Shown here: positions 53,384-61,318 of the stretch, one piece after another
Layout: each line of letters starts with the position of its first letter
How positions within the stretch are numbered: the stretch's first letter is position 1
NCBI GenBank assembly: GCA_003674045.1
Contig: PENC01000001.1
Coordinates: 930,001 to 994,000, forward strand
Length of the DNA stretch: 64,000 nucleotides
Direction of reading: 5' to 3'
DNA from: Streptomyces griseocarneus
GTDB lineage: Bacteria; Actinomycetota; Actinomycetes; Streptomycetales; Streptomycetaceae
The notes under the pieces: generated by a model
What the model was told of the DNA's origin: nothing
Databases searched by the model: none
The model's input: the letters and a program-made list of their open reading frames with translations, nothing else
Translations under genes and position numbers: made by a program

Positions 53384-54958
53384 CTACAGGAATGCCTGGG
53401 TGGCCAGGTGGAGGTTCAGGACTTGGAGGAGCTGGGCGTCGCCGTCCTCGCGGTAGGTGCCGGTGTCGAGGCGCCGGACTGCTTGACGTAGTCCGTCGGC
53501 GTTGACCAGTCCTTCGTCAAAGAGGTCGGATCCTTCCGTGAGCATCGTGGCGAAGAGGGGGCGCCCGTGGGTGATGAGCGCGTGCTGCACGACTTCGGCG
53601 AAGGACTCGCGCTCTATCGGGTGGGTGACGTCGTTGCCGAGCCCGAGCGCTGCGAGCTGCCGGCGCTGGAGTTGTTTGAGTTCGCGCCAGTCCATGGGGA
53701 GCCATTCGCCGAGCTCGATCATGCCCGGGTCCGCGAATGGGTGTACGGGCCAGATACCTTCCCGTAGGAGCACGGGGGCCGTGGTTTCCAGGGACAGCAG
53801 GCTCATGGAGTTGACCACGGCGGGAGGGGCGATTCCGTCGTCTGTGAACTCCAGGGCGCTTCGGGCGCGTTTCCCGATCCAGGGCAGGAGGGTCACGTCC
53901 TTCAGCTCTCCCATGGCTTTGTGGGGGTACTCGGCCTGGGAGAGGGCGACCATTTCGTCGCCGCACAGCCCGGTCACGACCGTGCGGGCACCGCCTTCGG
54001 CCAGGGCTTTGGTCATGCGGGTGAACGGGTGGTGCAGCGGTTCCTCGTACGGGCTGATCGCGTGGCCGCGGACCCGGGCGGAGTAGGGGTGGAGCGGTGC
54101 CTCGGCCATGGCGTCGATGAGCGTGTCATGGTCGGCGAAGGGCAGGGCGGACCGTATTTCCTTGCGGCGCCGGATCTGCTGGGCACGTCCCGGCCCGCCG
54201 ATCAGGAGCGCTGAGGTGCGGATGCGGCCGGGGAAGCGCTGGGCGGCGCGGGTTGCCAGGGTGCCGGAGTCGAATCCGCCGGTGAGGTGGAAGACGGTGG
54301 TCCCGGTGTCGAGCGGGCGAAGGTCCGTCGCATCGTCCATGGCCTGGACGAAGGCGGCGAGGACGTCGGCATCGGGTGCCAGTTCCCGGGGGCCGCTGTG
54401 GAGGGCTGGTTCCGGGTACTGGAGGTAGAGGTGCCCGCCGTAGTGGGCGGTGGCCCGCTCGGTGAGCCGGTGGATACCGCGGAAGACGGTGTCCGTGCTG
54501 TACCGGGGGCGGTAGATCAGCAGGCGTGCCACTTCGCGGGCGTTGAGTCCGGTGATGTGCTCGCGTAGGTCGGCCATGTCCCAGGACCCGAACAGGCTGG
54601 CATCGTCGTGCGCGAGATAGAGCGGGGTCGTCCTGCACGGACCTGCTGTGACGCGGGCCGGTTCGTCCGAGGCGGTCTCGACCAGAACGAAGTCCGTTGG
54701 CCATTGGCCGACGAGGTTCTTCGCTCGGTTGTACTCGTCGGGGCTCACGGTCCGAGGAGTGGGGTCGGCGGTAGGGCGGCCGCTGACGCATTCACGCACG
54801 ACAATGAACGTCCGGCGGCCGTCGGTGACGGCCAGGTGCTCCACCATGGGGTGGGGGAAGGGGGCCACTTCGCCGGAGCGGGCCGCTGTGGTGTAGCGGG
54901 TGCCGTCCCACGTCCACGTGGTGTCGGCGGCGTAAGGGGTCAGACGTAGCTTGATCAC
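53384..54958 (-). CDS. Asparagine-synthetase-like macrolactam cyclase candidate
   Basis: ~524-residue protein of the Asn synthetase B/lasso cyclase superfamily. The N-terminal ~200 residues resemble a degenerate glutaminase half and lack the Cys2 nucleophile. The synthetase half has the PP-loop VFHLTGGFDSGTLAT (residues ~223-237), which adenylates a carboxylate, and VVTGLCGDEMVALSQ as the second nucleotide segment. GTG 54958 has GGAGG 5 bases upstream; ATG 54970 lacks one. It is preceded by a hairpin and a 54-residue peptide gene. Macrolactam or amide formation on that peptide is the likely role. No RRE or leader-peptidase gene is visible nearby. Confidence 0.72.
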   Translation of the reverse strand: MIKLRLTPYAADTTWTWDGTRYTTAARSGEVAPFPHPMVEHLAVTDGRRTFIVVRECVSGRPTADPTPRTVSPDEYNRAKNLVGQWPTDFVLVETASDEPARVTAGPCRTTPLYLAHDDASLFGSWDMADLREHITGLNAREVARLLIYRPRYSTDTVFRGIHRLTERATAHYGGHLYLQYPEPALHSGPRELAPDADVLAAFVQAMDDATDLRPLDTGTTVFHLTGGFDSGTLATRAAQRFPGRIRTSALLIGGPGRAQQIRRRKEIRSALPFADHDTLIDAMAEAPLHPYSARVRGHAISPYEEPLHHPFTRMTKALAEGGARTVVTGLCGDEMVALSQAEYPHKAMGELKDVTLLPWIGKRARSALEFTDDGIAPPAVVNSMSLLSLETTAPVLLREGIWPVHPFADPGMIELGEWLPMDWRELKQLQRRQLAALGLGNDVTHPIERESFAEVVQHALITHGRPLFATMLTEGSDLFDEGLVNADGLRQAVRRLDTGTYREDGDAQLLQVLNLHLATQAFL

Positions 54959-54975
54959 GGTTGCCTCCATGCCGG

Positions 54976-55008
54976 TCCGGGGCGCACCGCGTTCGGTCGC
55001 GCCCCGGA
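54976..55008 (-). terminator. Perfect hairpin between RiPP precursor and cyclase genes
   Basis: 10-base perfect inverted repeat TCCGGGGCGC/GCGCCCCGGA (54976-54985 with 54999-55008), 13-base loop, in the 69-base gap. It is suited to partial termination or mRNA stabilisation so that the precursor is made in excess of the enzyme. Confidence 0.7.
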
Positions 55009-55027
55009 TCGGTTCGTCGTCGGGAGA

Positions 55028-55192
55028 TCAGACCTTCGTCGTGTCGTACGTCATGGCGCCGTCCGACGAGCCGGACTCCTTCTTGTACTCGTGGCATTCG
55101 GCCGGAGCCTGAACGCGGCGCACCGACTTCGTGGTGAACAGCCCCTCGAACGGCCGTCGCTGTTCTTGCACGGGTGGGGTGATGTCGTCCAT
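55028..55192 (-). CDS. 54-residue RiPP precursor candidate
   Basis: Small gene with a strong AAGGAGA ahead of ATG 55192. The first ~30 residues (MDDITPPVQEQRRPFEGLFT...) look like a leader; the remainder is hydrophilic with Lys, Glu and Asp, ending SSDGAMTYDTTKV. No signal peptide. A canonical lasso core (Gly/Ser/Ala/Cys at 1, Asp/Glu at 7-9) is not obvious: from the first Gly after KKES the nearest acid is at position 4 or 10. It is followed by the hairpin and the cyclase gene. The class of modification is therefore open. Confidence 0.65.
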   Translation of the reverse strand: MDDITPPVQEQRRPFEGLFTTKSVRRVQAPAECHEYKKESGSSDGAMTYDTTKV

Positions 55193-55299
55193 GAGCTTTC
55201 TCCTTGGTGAGGAATAGAAGGGTGACGCGCCTGCCTGGCCGTCATTGGTCACGGTCGGCCGGATGGGTGCTTGAGGTGCGAGGAGGAGTGATCCAGGGG

Positions 55300-55521
55300 T
55301 CAACCGTCCTGGACGGTGGCCGTCTTCATTACCGCGAGGCTCGTCCCGTGGGGGATGAGGTCCTGATGCCGCTCCAGGCCGCGGTGGTACAGGGCGGCGA
55401 CGGAGCGGTCGCCATTTCTTTCAGCCCGCTCGATGCTGCGGCGATATGCGTCACAGCTCACGCATTCACCGGCCGTCCCCGGCGCAAGGCCGGCGACGGG
55501 CAGGGGCGGGTACATCACCAT
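55300..55521 (-). CDS. Small CxxC protein (hypothetical)
   Basis: 73 residues, AGGAGG ahead of ATG 55521. CVSCDAYRRSIERAERNGDRSVAALYHRGLERHQ suggests a small zinc-ribbon-like motif of the C-x2-C ... H-x-x-x-x-H kind. It overlaps the preceding gene by 7 bases, so the two are one transcript. The family is unknown; similar pairs next to XRE regulators are common in Streptomyces. Confidence 0.65.
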   Translation of the reverse strand: MVMYPPLPVAGLAPGTAGECVSCDAYRRSIERAERNGDRSVAALYHRGLERHQDLIPHGTSLAVMKTATVQDG

Positions 55522-56123
55522 GCCCTCCTCCGGTGGTTGAGGAGTGCGTTCTTGACCGAGACCTCTTCGGCGACGGTGGCCTGCCGGAAGGTGCTGCTGT
55601 GCCGCGGCTCGTCCTCGCCGGGCACTCGCAGGATCACCTCTGCGCCGTCCCAGCCGATGACCTGCCCCGCGACGGGCTTGCCGGTCGACGTGTCGGCGGC
55701 GAAGTCATCGAGGCGCGGGGCCCGCTTGGGCGTTTCCCCTTGCGCGTGACGTTCGACGCAGTGGGCCGCGAGGTCGACGTCGATCCGCTGCGTCCCTTCC
55801 TCGTCGCCGCGCGCGTGATACCGGCCCCGTGCTTCGAGCAGGCTGACGCACGCGTCGCAGTCCACGTAGTGGATGGAGCCGATGGCCGACGAGTGCGGCA
55901 AGGAGATCACGGGCGGGGCCGGTGGGATCGGACGGGACGTCAGCGTGACCGCCTCCCGACCGGGTGTGTCTCCACGATGCACGGGCCGCCCCGGAGGAGC
56001 CGACGGCCCCGCATCGGCTCCTCGCCCTCGGTGCGCGCGTACGACCCGCTGGAGGTCGGGCGCACCCTGATCCGTTCGCGCCCCACTGTCCGTTCCGGGC
56101 TGCTCATGCCTATGCTCTGTCAT
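55515..56123 (-). CDS. CxxC-containing protein (hypothetical)
   Basis: About 202 residues from ATG 56123 (AAAGGAG ~13 bases upstream; a longer form to 56228 is open). The first ~85 residues are low complexity. A compact part carries YVDCDACVSLLEARGRYHARGDEEGTQ...HCVERHAQ, a C-x2-C with later Cys and His pairs as in the 73-residue neighbour. The C-terminus (VAGQVIGWDGAEVILRVPGEDE) looks like a small beta barrel. It is divergent from the XRE regulator at 56375. Function unknown. Confidence 0.6.
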   Translation of the reverse strand: MTEHRHEQPGTDSGARTDQGAPDLQRVVRAHRGRGADAGPSAPPGRPVHRGDTPGREAVTLTSRPIPPAPPVISLPHSSAIGSIHYVDCDACVSLLEARGRYHARGDEEGTQRIDVDLAAHCVERHAQGETPKRAPRLDDFAADTSTGKPVAGQVIGWDGAEVILRVPGEDEPRHSSTFRQATVAEEVSVKNALLNHRRRAW

Positions 56124-56374
56124 GGCTGCCTGCCAACTCCTTTCCAGGTGGTCCATGCCCCCGGGCCGGTACGACGGCTGCGGGGGTTCTTCGTGTCTTC
56201 CGGCCCTTGTAGGCCCAGTGACCGCCACCTACCGCCGTGGATGACCCCACATGCTGGCGGCACACACATAGGAAACGCCTTGCAAGCAAGATCAGTTGAC
56301 ACAAAAGTGACACGGCGGCGGACGGGGAATACTCCTCCCGGAAGGTGTTCGAGCCGGAGTGGAAGAGTGGCCCC

Positions 56375-57580
56375 ATGGAGAGCTCACCGGAGAACGTCAC
56401 GCCCGCAGCGGGCGACAACATCGCAGCGATGCGCAAGGCGCGCGGGATCAGCCAGACGAAGCTTGCCCATGATGCGAACATCTCTGTGTCGCTGCTACGG
56501 AAGGTCGAAAAGGGCACCCGGGCCGCCACTCCTGCAGCTGTCGCCGCGGTCGCCAAGGCGCTGCGCGTGCCGACGGCCCGTATTTATGGACAGCCCTTCC
56601 TCGGGCCGTCGGAGCAGAGTGAGCTACTCGATGACCTGCGCCACGCCGTCCGGCGCTACAACCTGCCCCGCGAGGACACGCCACCTCCCGATGAGCTGGC
56701 GCGCGGCCTCGAAAAGGCCGCCGACCTCCGGGCGTCGACCAAGTACTTGGAGCTGCTCCGGATACTGCCGAGGCTCCTCGGGCAGGTCACTGCCACAGCA
56801 CTCGACAACCCCGGGGAGGCGGGTATCTGGACGCGGGTCGCCGATGTCTACGGATGTGCCTATTCCGTGACTCACCGTCTTGTCCAACCAGACCTCTCCG
56901 AAACCATCGTCACCCGGCAGACGTGGGCGACACAGCAGACCTGGAATCCGGGCGCAGAGGCGCACGCGGCGTGGAATGAGGCGGGGCTCTACCAGTCGGC
57001 CGGTCATTACGCAGACGGGCTTGCAGTCGTGGATCGAGCTGTCACGAAGTTCGAGCAGGCGACGAGTTCCGGCCGGAGTCCGGAATCGGTTCACGCCTTG
57101 GGCTCACTGCACCTGCGGGGAATCGTCCTGGCCTCGCGTGCGAAAGACAAGAATGCTACGCGTGATCACATCGATCGAGCCAAAGTGCTTGCTGAACATA
57201 TGCCCATCGATACGCTGGCTCACAACCACACTTTCGGGCCTGGGAATCTAGCCTTGTATGAGCTTGCGTCCCATATTGAACTGGAGCGTCCCGACAAGGC
57301 GTCGGACCTGTCTCAACCGCTGATCGACACGCCTCCGCAAGGACTTCGCCCCTCCAGGATCGGGCGACTGTGCATTGACGCTGCTCGGGCGCGGCTTGCC
57401 ATCAACGACTTGCGGGGGGCCGAAGAGGCCATGCATGCCGCCTTCCGGATCTCGCCGCAGATGGCAGAGGTTCATCCTATGGGCCGTGAAGTGCTCCGAG
57501 TGCTGGTCATTCTGCATCAGCGGAGCAAGCCGGAGCTGATGGCCATGGCAAAGAGGTCCGGCCTGGGACCCGAACTCTAG
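56375..57580 (+). CDS. XRE-family regulator with TPR-like sensor domain
   Basis: 401-residue cytoplasmic regulator. HTH_XRE at residues ~15-70 (AMRKARGISQTKLAHDANISVSLLRKVEKGTR) is followed by ~300 residues of helical repeats with TPR character (NEAGLYQSAGHYADGLAVVDRAVTKFEQA; DLRGAEEAMHAAFRISP). This is the common Streptomyces type without a DUF397 partner here. The start at ATG 56375 follows GAAGAG. Base composition is slightly less G/C-rich than in the core genes around it. It probably controls the divergent CxxC/RiPP genes. Confidence 0.82.
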   Translation: MESSPENVTPAAGDNIAAMRKARGISQTKLAHDANISVSLLRKVEKGTRAATPAAVAAVAKALRVPTARIYGQPFLGPSEQSELLDDLRHAVRRYNLPREDTPPPDELARGLEKAADLRASTKYLELLRILPRLLGQVTATALDNPGEAGIWTRVADVYGCAYSVTHRLVQPDLSETIVTRQTWATQQTWNPGAEAHAAWNEAGLYQSAGHYADGLAVVDRAVTKFEQATSSGRSPESVHALGSLHLRGIVLASRAKDKNATRDHIDRAKVLAEHMPIDTLAHNHTFGPGNLALYELASHIELERPDKASDLSQPLIDTPPQGLRPSRIGRLCIDAARARLAINDLRGAEEAMHAAFRISPQMAEVHPMGREVLRVLVILHQRSKPELMAMAKRSGLGPEL

Positions 57581-57599
57581 CCGTCTACCGGGAGCGCGC

Positions 57600-57820
57600 C
57601 CTCCGGGGCGTGCCTGGTACGGGGCGTGTCTGGCCCACGCCTACGCGGGCAGGGGAGAGGCCGAGGCCGCGCTCGAAACCGCACTGGGCATCATCGACGA
57701 CGCGTCGGAGATCGGCCGCCCCACGCGTGGGGCGAACTGCACACCGTCGCCGCTCTGCTGCTGCGACGCGTGGCACCGGAAGGACGGGCGCTCGTGGACG
57801 CTCTCGCAGAACTGGACTGA
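57600..57820 (+). pseudogene. C-terminal fragment of an XRE/TPR regulator
   Basis: Reading from about 57628 gives LAHAYAGRGEAEAALETALGI, then IIDDASEIGRP. After a one-base shift near 57720 the reading ELHTVAALLLRRVAPEGRAL continues to a TGA at 57820. This looks like the last two TPR units of a regulator like the one upstream, cut off at its 5' end and frameshifted. It lies directly after the intact gene. Confidence 0.45.
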
Positions 57821-58091
57821 CCTGGAACGACCACGGGGTATCGGACCCGGCCCCGGTGCCGAGCCCCCGAACACAAGCCGCCCCCCACCGGAAGCTCGCC
57901 CCCCCGCCACTCCTCGATATGCCCGCCCACCCGCGTCGACGCCGACCGCGGCGCCGAAACGGCTGCGATAGGCGGATGACCAGTACGATGACCCACTACT
58001 TACCGACCTGTACCAGTGGGGGCTGGTGGACCGGCGGGCGGTGGCGGGACGTGAAGAGTCACAGACAGGCGCGGACAAGCGTGGGGGGACT
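57821..58091. other. Intergenic region before the SARP gene
   Basis: About 270 bases without a supported gene. The end carries GGGGGGA, the ribosome site for GTG 58092. The promoter is expected here; no operator was recognised. Confidence 0.4.
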
Positions 58092-61091
58092 GTGGAAATC
58101 CTGATGTTCGGGGCCATGACCATCCAGGTCGGCGGGACCGGGGTGCGCTGCGGGTCGCCGCAGCAGCAGGCGACGCTCGCCGTGCTGGCGATGCGGCCCG
58201 GCCATGTGGTCCCGCTGCACGAGCTGGTGGGGGCCGTGTGGGGCGAGGACGCCCCGGACTCGGCGGCTTCGGTGCTGCGGACCTACGTGTGGCGGCTGCG
58301 CAAGCTGCTCGCGGCGGCCGGCTGTGATCCGCATCTGCTCGACTCCGCCGGTGACGGCTACCAACTGGCCGTATCGCCCCTCGCGGTGGACGCGCTCCAG
58401 GCCGAGCGGGCCTCGGCGGCCGCCGCGCGGGCGCGTGAGGAGGGACGGTACGACGAGTGCGCCGAAGTCCTGACCAAGGCCCTGGCGCTGTGGCGCGGGG
58501 AACCCCTGGCGGGGGTGCCGGGGCCGTTCGCCGCCAATGAGCGCTTCCGGCTGTCCGAACTGCGTCTGACGCTCCTGGAGGAACGGTTCGACCTGGACCT
58601 CCTGCGCGGGCGGCACGCCCAGGTCATCCCGGAGCTCACCGCCCTCACCCGCGAGGAGCCGCTGCGCGAGCGGCTCCTGGGATTCCTGATGCGGGCCCTG
58701 GCCGCCACCGGCCGCCAGGCGGACGCCCTGGCCGTGTTCGGCCAGGCCCGCACCGTGCTCGCCCAGGAGCTCGGCCTGGACCCGGGGCCCGAGCTGCGGA
58801 AGCTGCACGAGCGCATACTCGCCGGTGACCCGACGCTGCTCCTCGCCGTACCGTCCGCCGATACCGGCACCGACAACGCGCCCGGCACGCCCCCGCCTCC
58901 GGCCGTTCCCGTCCGGCCCGCGCAGCTGCCGCCGGACGTCCCCGACTTCATCGGGCGCGACGAGGCCGTCGCCGAGCTGCGCCGGGCACTGACCGACCCG
59001 GCCCGCACCGGGCCCGCGGTCGTCGCCGTCAGCGGGATGGGCGGCATGGGCAAGAGCACGCTCGCCCTGCGGGTCGCGCACCGCGTCAAGGAGGACTTCC
59101 CCGACGGCCAGCTCTACGCGGAGCTGCGCGGCACCGGCACGGGCGCGGCCGACCCGGACACGGTGCTGGCCAGTTTCCTCTCCGCCCTGGGGGTCCCTCG
59201 GCAGGAGATCCCGGCCTCGCTGGAGGACCGGGCCCGGCTCTTCCGCACCGTTCTCGACGGGCGCCGGGTGCTGCTCGTCCTCGACGACGTCCGCGACACG
59301 GGGCAGATCAGGCCGCTGCTGCCGGGGAGTGCCCCCTGCGCGGTGGTGCTGACCAGCAGGGCCCACCTCGCCGGGGTGCCCGCCAACGCCCATGTCAAGC
59401 TCGCGGAGTTCAGCAGCGCGGAAGCCCTCGACCTGGTGCGTCGCATCGTGGGCGCACCCCGTGTCGACGAGGAGGAGCCCGCGGCGGCGGCGCTCGTCGC
59501 CGCCTGCGCGCACCTGCCCCTCGCCGTGCGGATCGTGGCCGCCCGGCTGGCCGCCCGGCCGGGCTGGACGATGCGGCACCTGGTCGACCGCCTCGCCGAC
59601 GAACGGCGCCGACTCGCCGAACTGCGGGTCGGCGACCTGGCCGTGGCCGCCGCGTTCGAGCTCGGCCACCGCCAGCTGACCGGCCCGCAGGCGCGGGTGT
59701 TCCGGTCGCTGACGGACGTCGCCTCGACCGGTATCGGCCTCGACGCGGCGGCCGCGGCCCTCGGGCTGCCCGAGAAGGAGGCGGACACGCTCCTGGAGTC
59801 GCTGGTGGACGCCGCGCTGCTCGAATCGCCCGCGCCGGGCCGGTACCGCTACCACGACCTCGTACGGGACTACGCGCGTCAACTGCCCCCGGCGGACGGG
59901 GAGACGCCGGACAGTGCGGACCTCGCCGTCGTGAGCCGGCTGCTGAACCACCTGCTGGACGTGGCCGTCGAGGCCTTCCAGTGGATGATCCCCGGGGATC
60001 CGGTGCACAGCATGCTCCCCGCCGGAAGACCCGGCCCGGGCCGTACGCGGCGGTTCACGGATCTGGCCGAGGCCCGGGCGTGGGTCGTCGGCGAGTTCGA
60101 CTGCGCGATCCACACCGTCCAGCTCCTGGTCGGCCGGTGGGGCGACGCCGAGCCCGCGCTGCTGACGGCCGCCGCCGATCTGCTGGTGGGCCTCGGCGCC
60201 TACGGCCAGGAGATCCCGTACGCGCAGATCGTCGCCGCCGCCGAGGCGCTGGGCGGCGCGGCCGCGCGGGGCGGGAACCACCGGGCCGCCGGACGGGCCT
60301 ATTTCATCTGCGGCAACGCGGCGCTCCAGGCCACCCGGCCGGCCCGGGCCCGGCACTACATCCAGCTGGCCGTCGAGGCGTGCCGCCGGGCCGACGACCC
60401 GGCCATCCTCCAGCAGACGTACAACGACCTGGGGGTCATCGCCCAGTTCGAGCAGCGCTACGAAGAGGCCGCCGACTGCTTCGACCGGGCGCGGGCCATC
60501 GCCGTGGAACTGGGGCACCGGTCGGGTGAACTCATCATCATGCTCAACGCGGCCCTCGCCAGGGCCCGCGGCGGCCGGGCGGACGAGGCGCTGCCCGCCT
60601 GCGACGAGGCGCTGGCCGCGCTGCGCGAGGTGGCGGACCGGCGCGGCACCGCCTACGCGCTGTGCGTACGAGGACAGGCCCTGCACGAACTCGGCCGGTA
60701 CGAGGACGCCCTGGCCGACTACGCGGAGTGCCTCGCGGTGAGTGCCGCGGCGGGGATCACCGGCCAGCAGGCGCAGGCACACCACCGGCGCGCCGAGACG
60801 CTGCGCGTCCTCGGCCGGACCGGGGAGGCGCGGGAGGACGCGGAGCGGGCGGTCGCCTATTTCCGGACCGTGCTCGGCCGGGACCGGGACCGGGGCTACG
60901 CCCTGCTCGTGTACGCGCGTGTCCTGCTCGATGCCGGCGACGCCCACGACGCCGAACAGGGACGGGCCTGTGCCCGGGAGGCGTTGGAGGTCTTCACCCG
61001 GGCCGGTCTGCCCGAGGCCTCGCAGGCACAGCGCCTCGTCGACGGTGTCAGCTCGTCTGCTGCTTCGGCGGGTCGCCCGCCGTCGAGTTGA
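58092..61091 (+). CDS. AfsR/SARP-family regulator with NB-ARC and TPR domains
   Basis: ~999-residue regulator. Order: OmpR-type winged helix (ILMFGAMTIQVGGTGV to AGDGYQLAVSPLAVD, residues ~1-95), bacterial activator domain (to ~245), Pro-rich linker, NB-ARC ATPase with Walker A GMGGMGKSTLAL (~315-325) and RVLLVLDDV as Walker B, winged helix with HDLVRDYARQL, then C-terminal TPRs (~700-980). Large SARPs switch on antibiotic clusters by binding heptad repeats. It could act on any cluster in this window. GTG 58092 has a strong ribosome site. The 3' end overlaps a convergent small gene by 44 bases. Confidence 0.93.
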   Translation: MEILMFGAMTIQVGGTGVRCGSPQQQATLAVLAMRPGHVVPLHELVGAVWGEDAPDSAASVLRTYVWRLRKLLAAAGCDPHLLDSAGDGYQLAVSPLAVDALQAERASAAAARAREEGRYDECAEVLTKALALWRGEPLAGVPGPFAANERFRLSELRLTLLEERFDLDLLRGRHAQVIPELTALTREEPLRERLLGFLMRALAATGRQADALAVFGQARTVLAQELGLDPGPELRKLHERILAGDPTLLLAVPSADTGTDNAPGTPPPPAVPVRPAQLPPDVPDFIGRDEAVAELRRALTDPARTGPAVVAVSGMGGMGKSTLALRVAHRVKEDFPDGQLYAELRGTGTGAADPDTVLASFLSALGVPRQEIPASLEDRARLFRTVLDGRRVLLVLDDVRDTGQIRPLLPGSAPCAVVLTSRAHLAGVPANAHVKLAEFSSAEALDLVRRIVGAPRVDEEEPAAAALVAACAHLPLAVRIVAARLAARPGWTMRHLVDRLADERRRLAELRVGDLAVAAAFELGHRQLTGPQARVFRSLTDVASTGIGLDAAAAALGLPEKEADTLLESLVDAALLESPAPGRYRYHDLVRDYARQLPPADGETPDSADLAVVSRLLNHLLDVAVEAFQWMIPGDPVHSMLPAGRPGPGRTRRFTDLAEARAWVVGEFDCAIHTVQLLVGRWGDAEPALLTAAADLLVGLGAYGQEIPYAQIVAAAEALGGAAARGGNHRAAGRAYFICGNAALQATRPARARHYIQLAVEACRRADDPAILQQTYNDLGVIAQFEQRYEEAADCFDRARAIAVELGHRSGELIIMLNAALARARGGRADEALPACDEALAALREVADRRGTAYALCVRGQALHELGRYEDALADYAECLAVSAAAGITGQQAQAHHRRAETLRVLGRTGEAREDAERAVAYFRTVLGRDRDRGYALLVYARVLLDAGDAHDAEQGRACAREALEVFTRAGLPEASQAQRLVDGVSSSAASAGRPPSS

Positions 61092-61248
61092 CCTCGTTCT
61101 CGTGCGACACGCGGTGGTGCGTGCCGGTACCGGTGCTTGTCTCGGCGGCCGCGGCGGGGCCGGCGACGGCCACGAGGGTGGCGGCGACGGCGGCCGGGAC
61201 GAGGAGAGCCATACGGCGGAGCTTGAGTGACTGCGACTTCTGCGGCAC
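61048..61248 (-). CDS. Small secreted protein (66 residues)
   Basis: GTG 61248 start with a weak AGGG site. A basic start (KSQSLKLRRMA) leads into a hydrophobic LLVPAAVAATLVAVAGPAAA and a cleavage site AAAAE, leaving a ~30-residue mature part rich in Thr, Ser, His and Gln. It does not match AfsS. It overlaps the 3' end of the convergent SARP gene by 44 bases, so the transcripts would be antisense to each other. Confidence 0.55.
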   Translation of the reverse strand: MPQKSQSLKLRRMALLVPAAVAATLVAVAGPAAAAETSTGTGTHHRVSHENEVNSTAGDPPKQQTS

Positions 61249-61318
61249 GGGGAAACCCTGTCTTCTCGGGGTGCCATCCCTCCGGGGAACGGCCCTGGGG
61301 GATGTGGTCTGTTACCGA

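Noticed and set aside
55028..55192. Calling the small peptide a canonical lasso peptide
   Set aside because: No Gly/Ser/Ala/Cys-initiated core with Asp or Glu at position 7, 8 or 9 can be placed convincingly, and no RRE or leader peptidase gene is seen in the vicinity.
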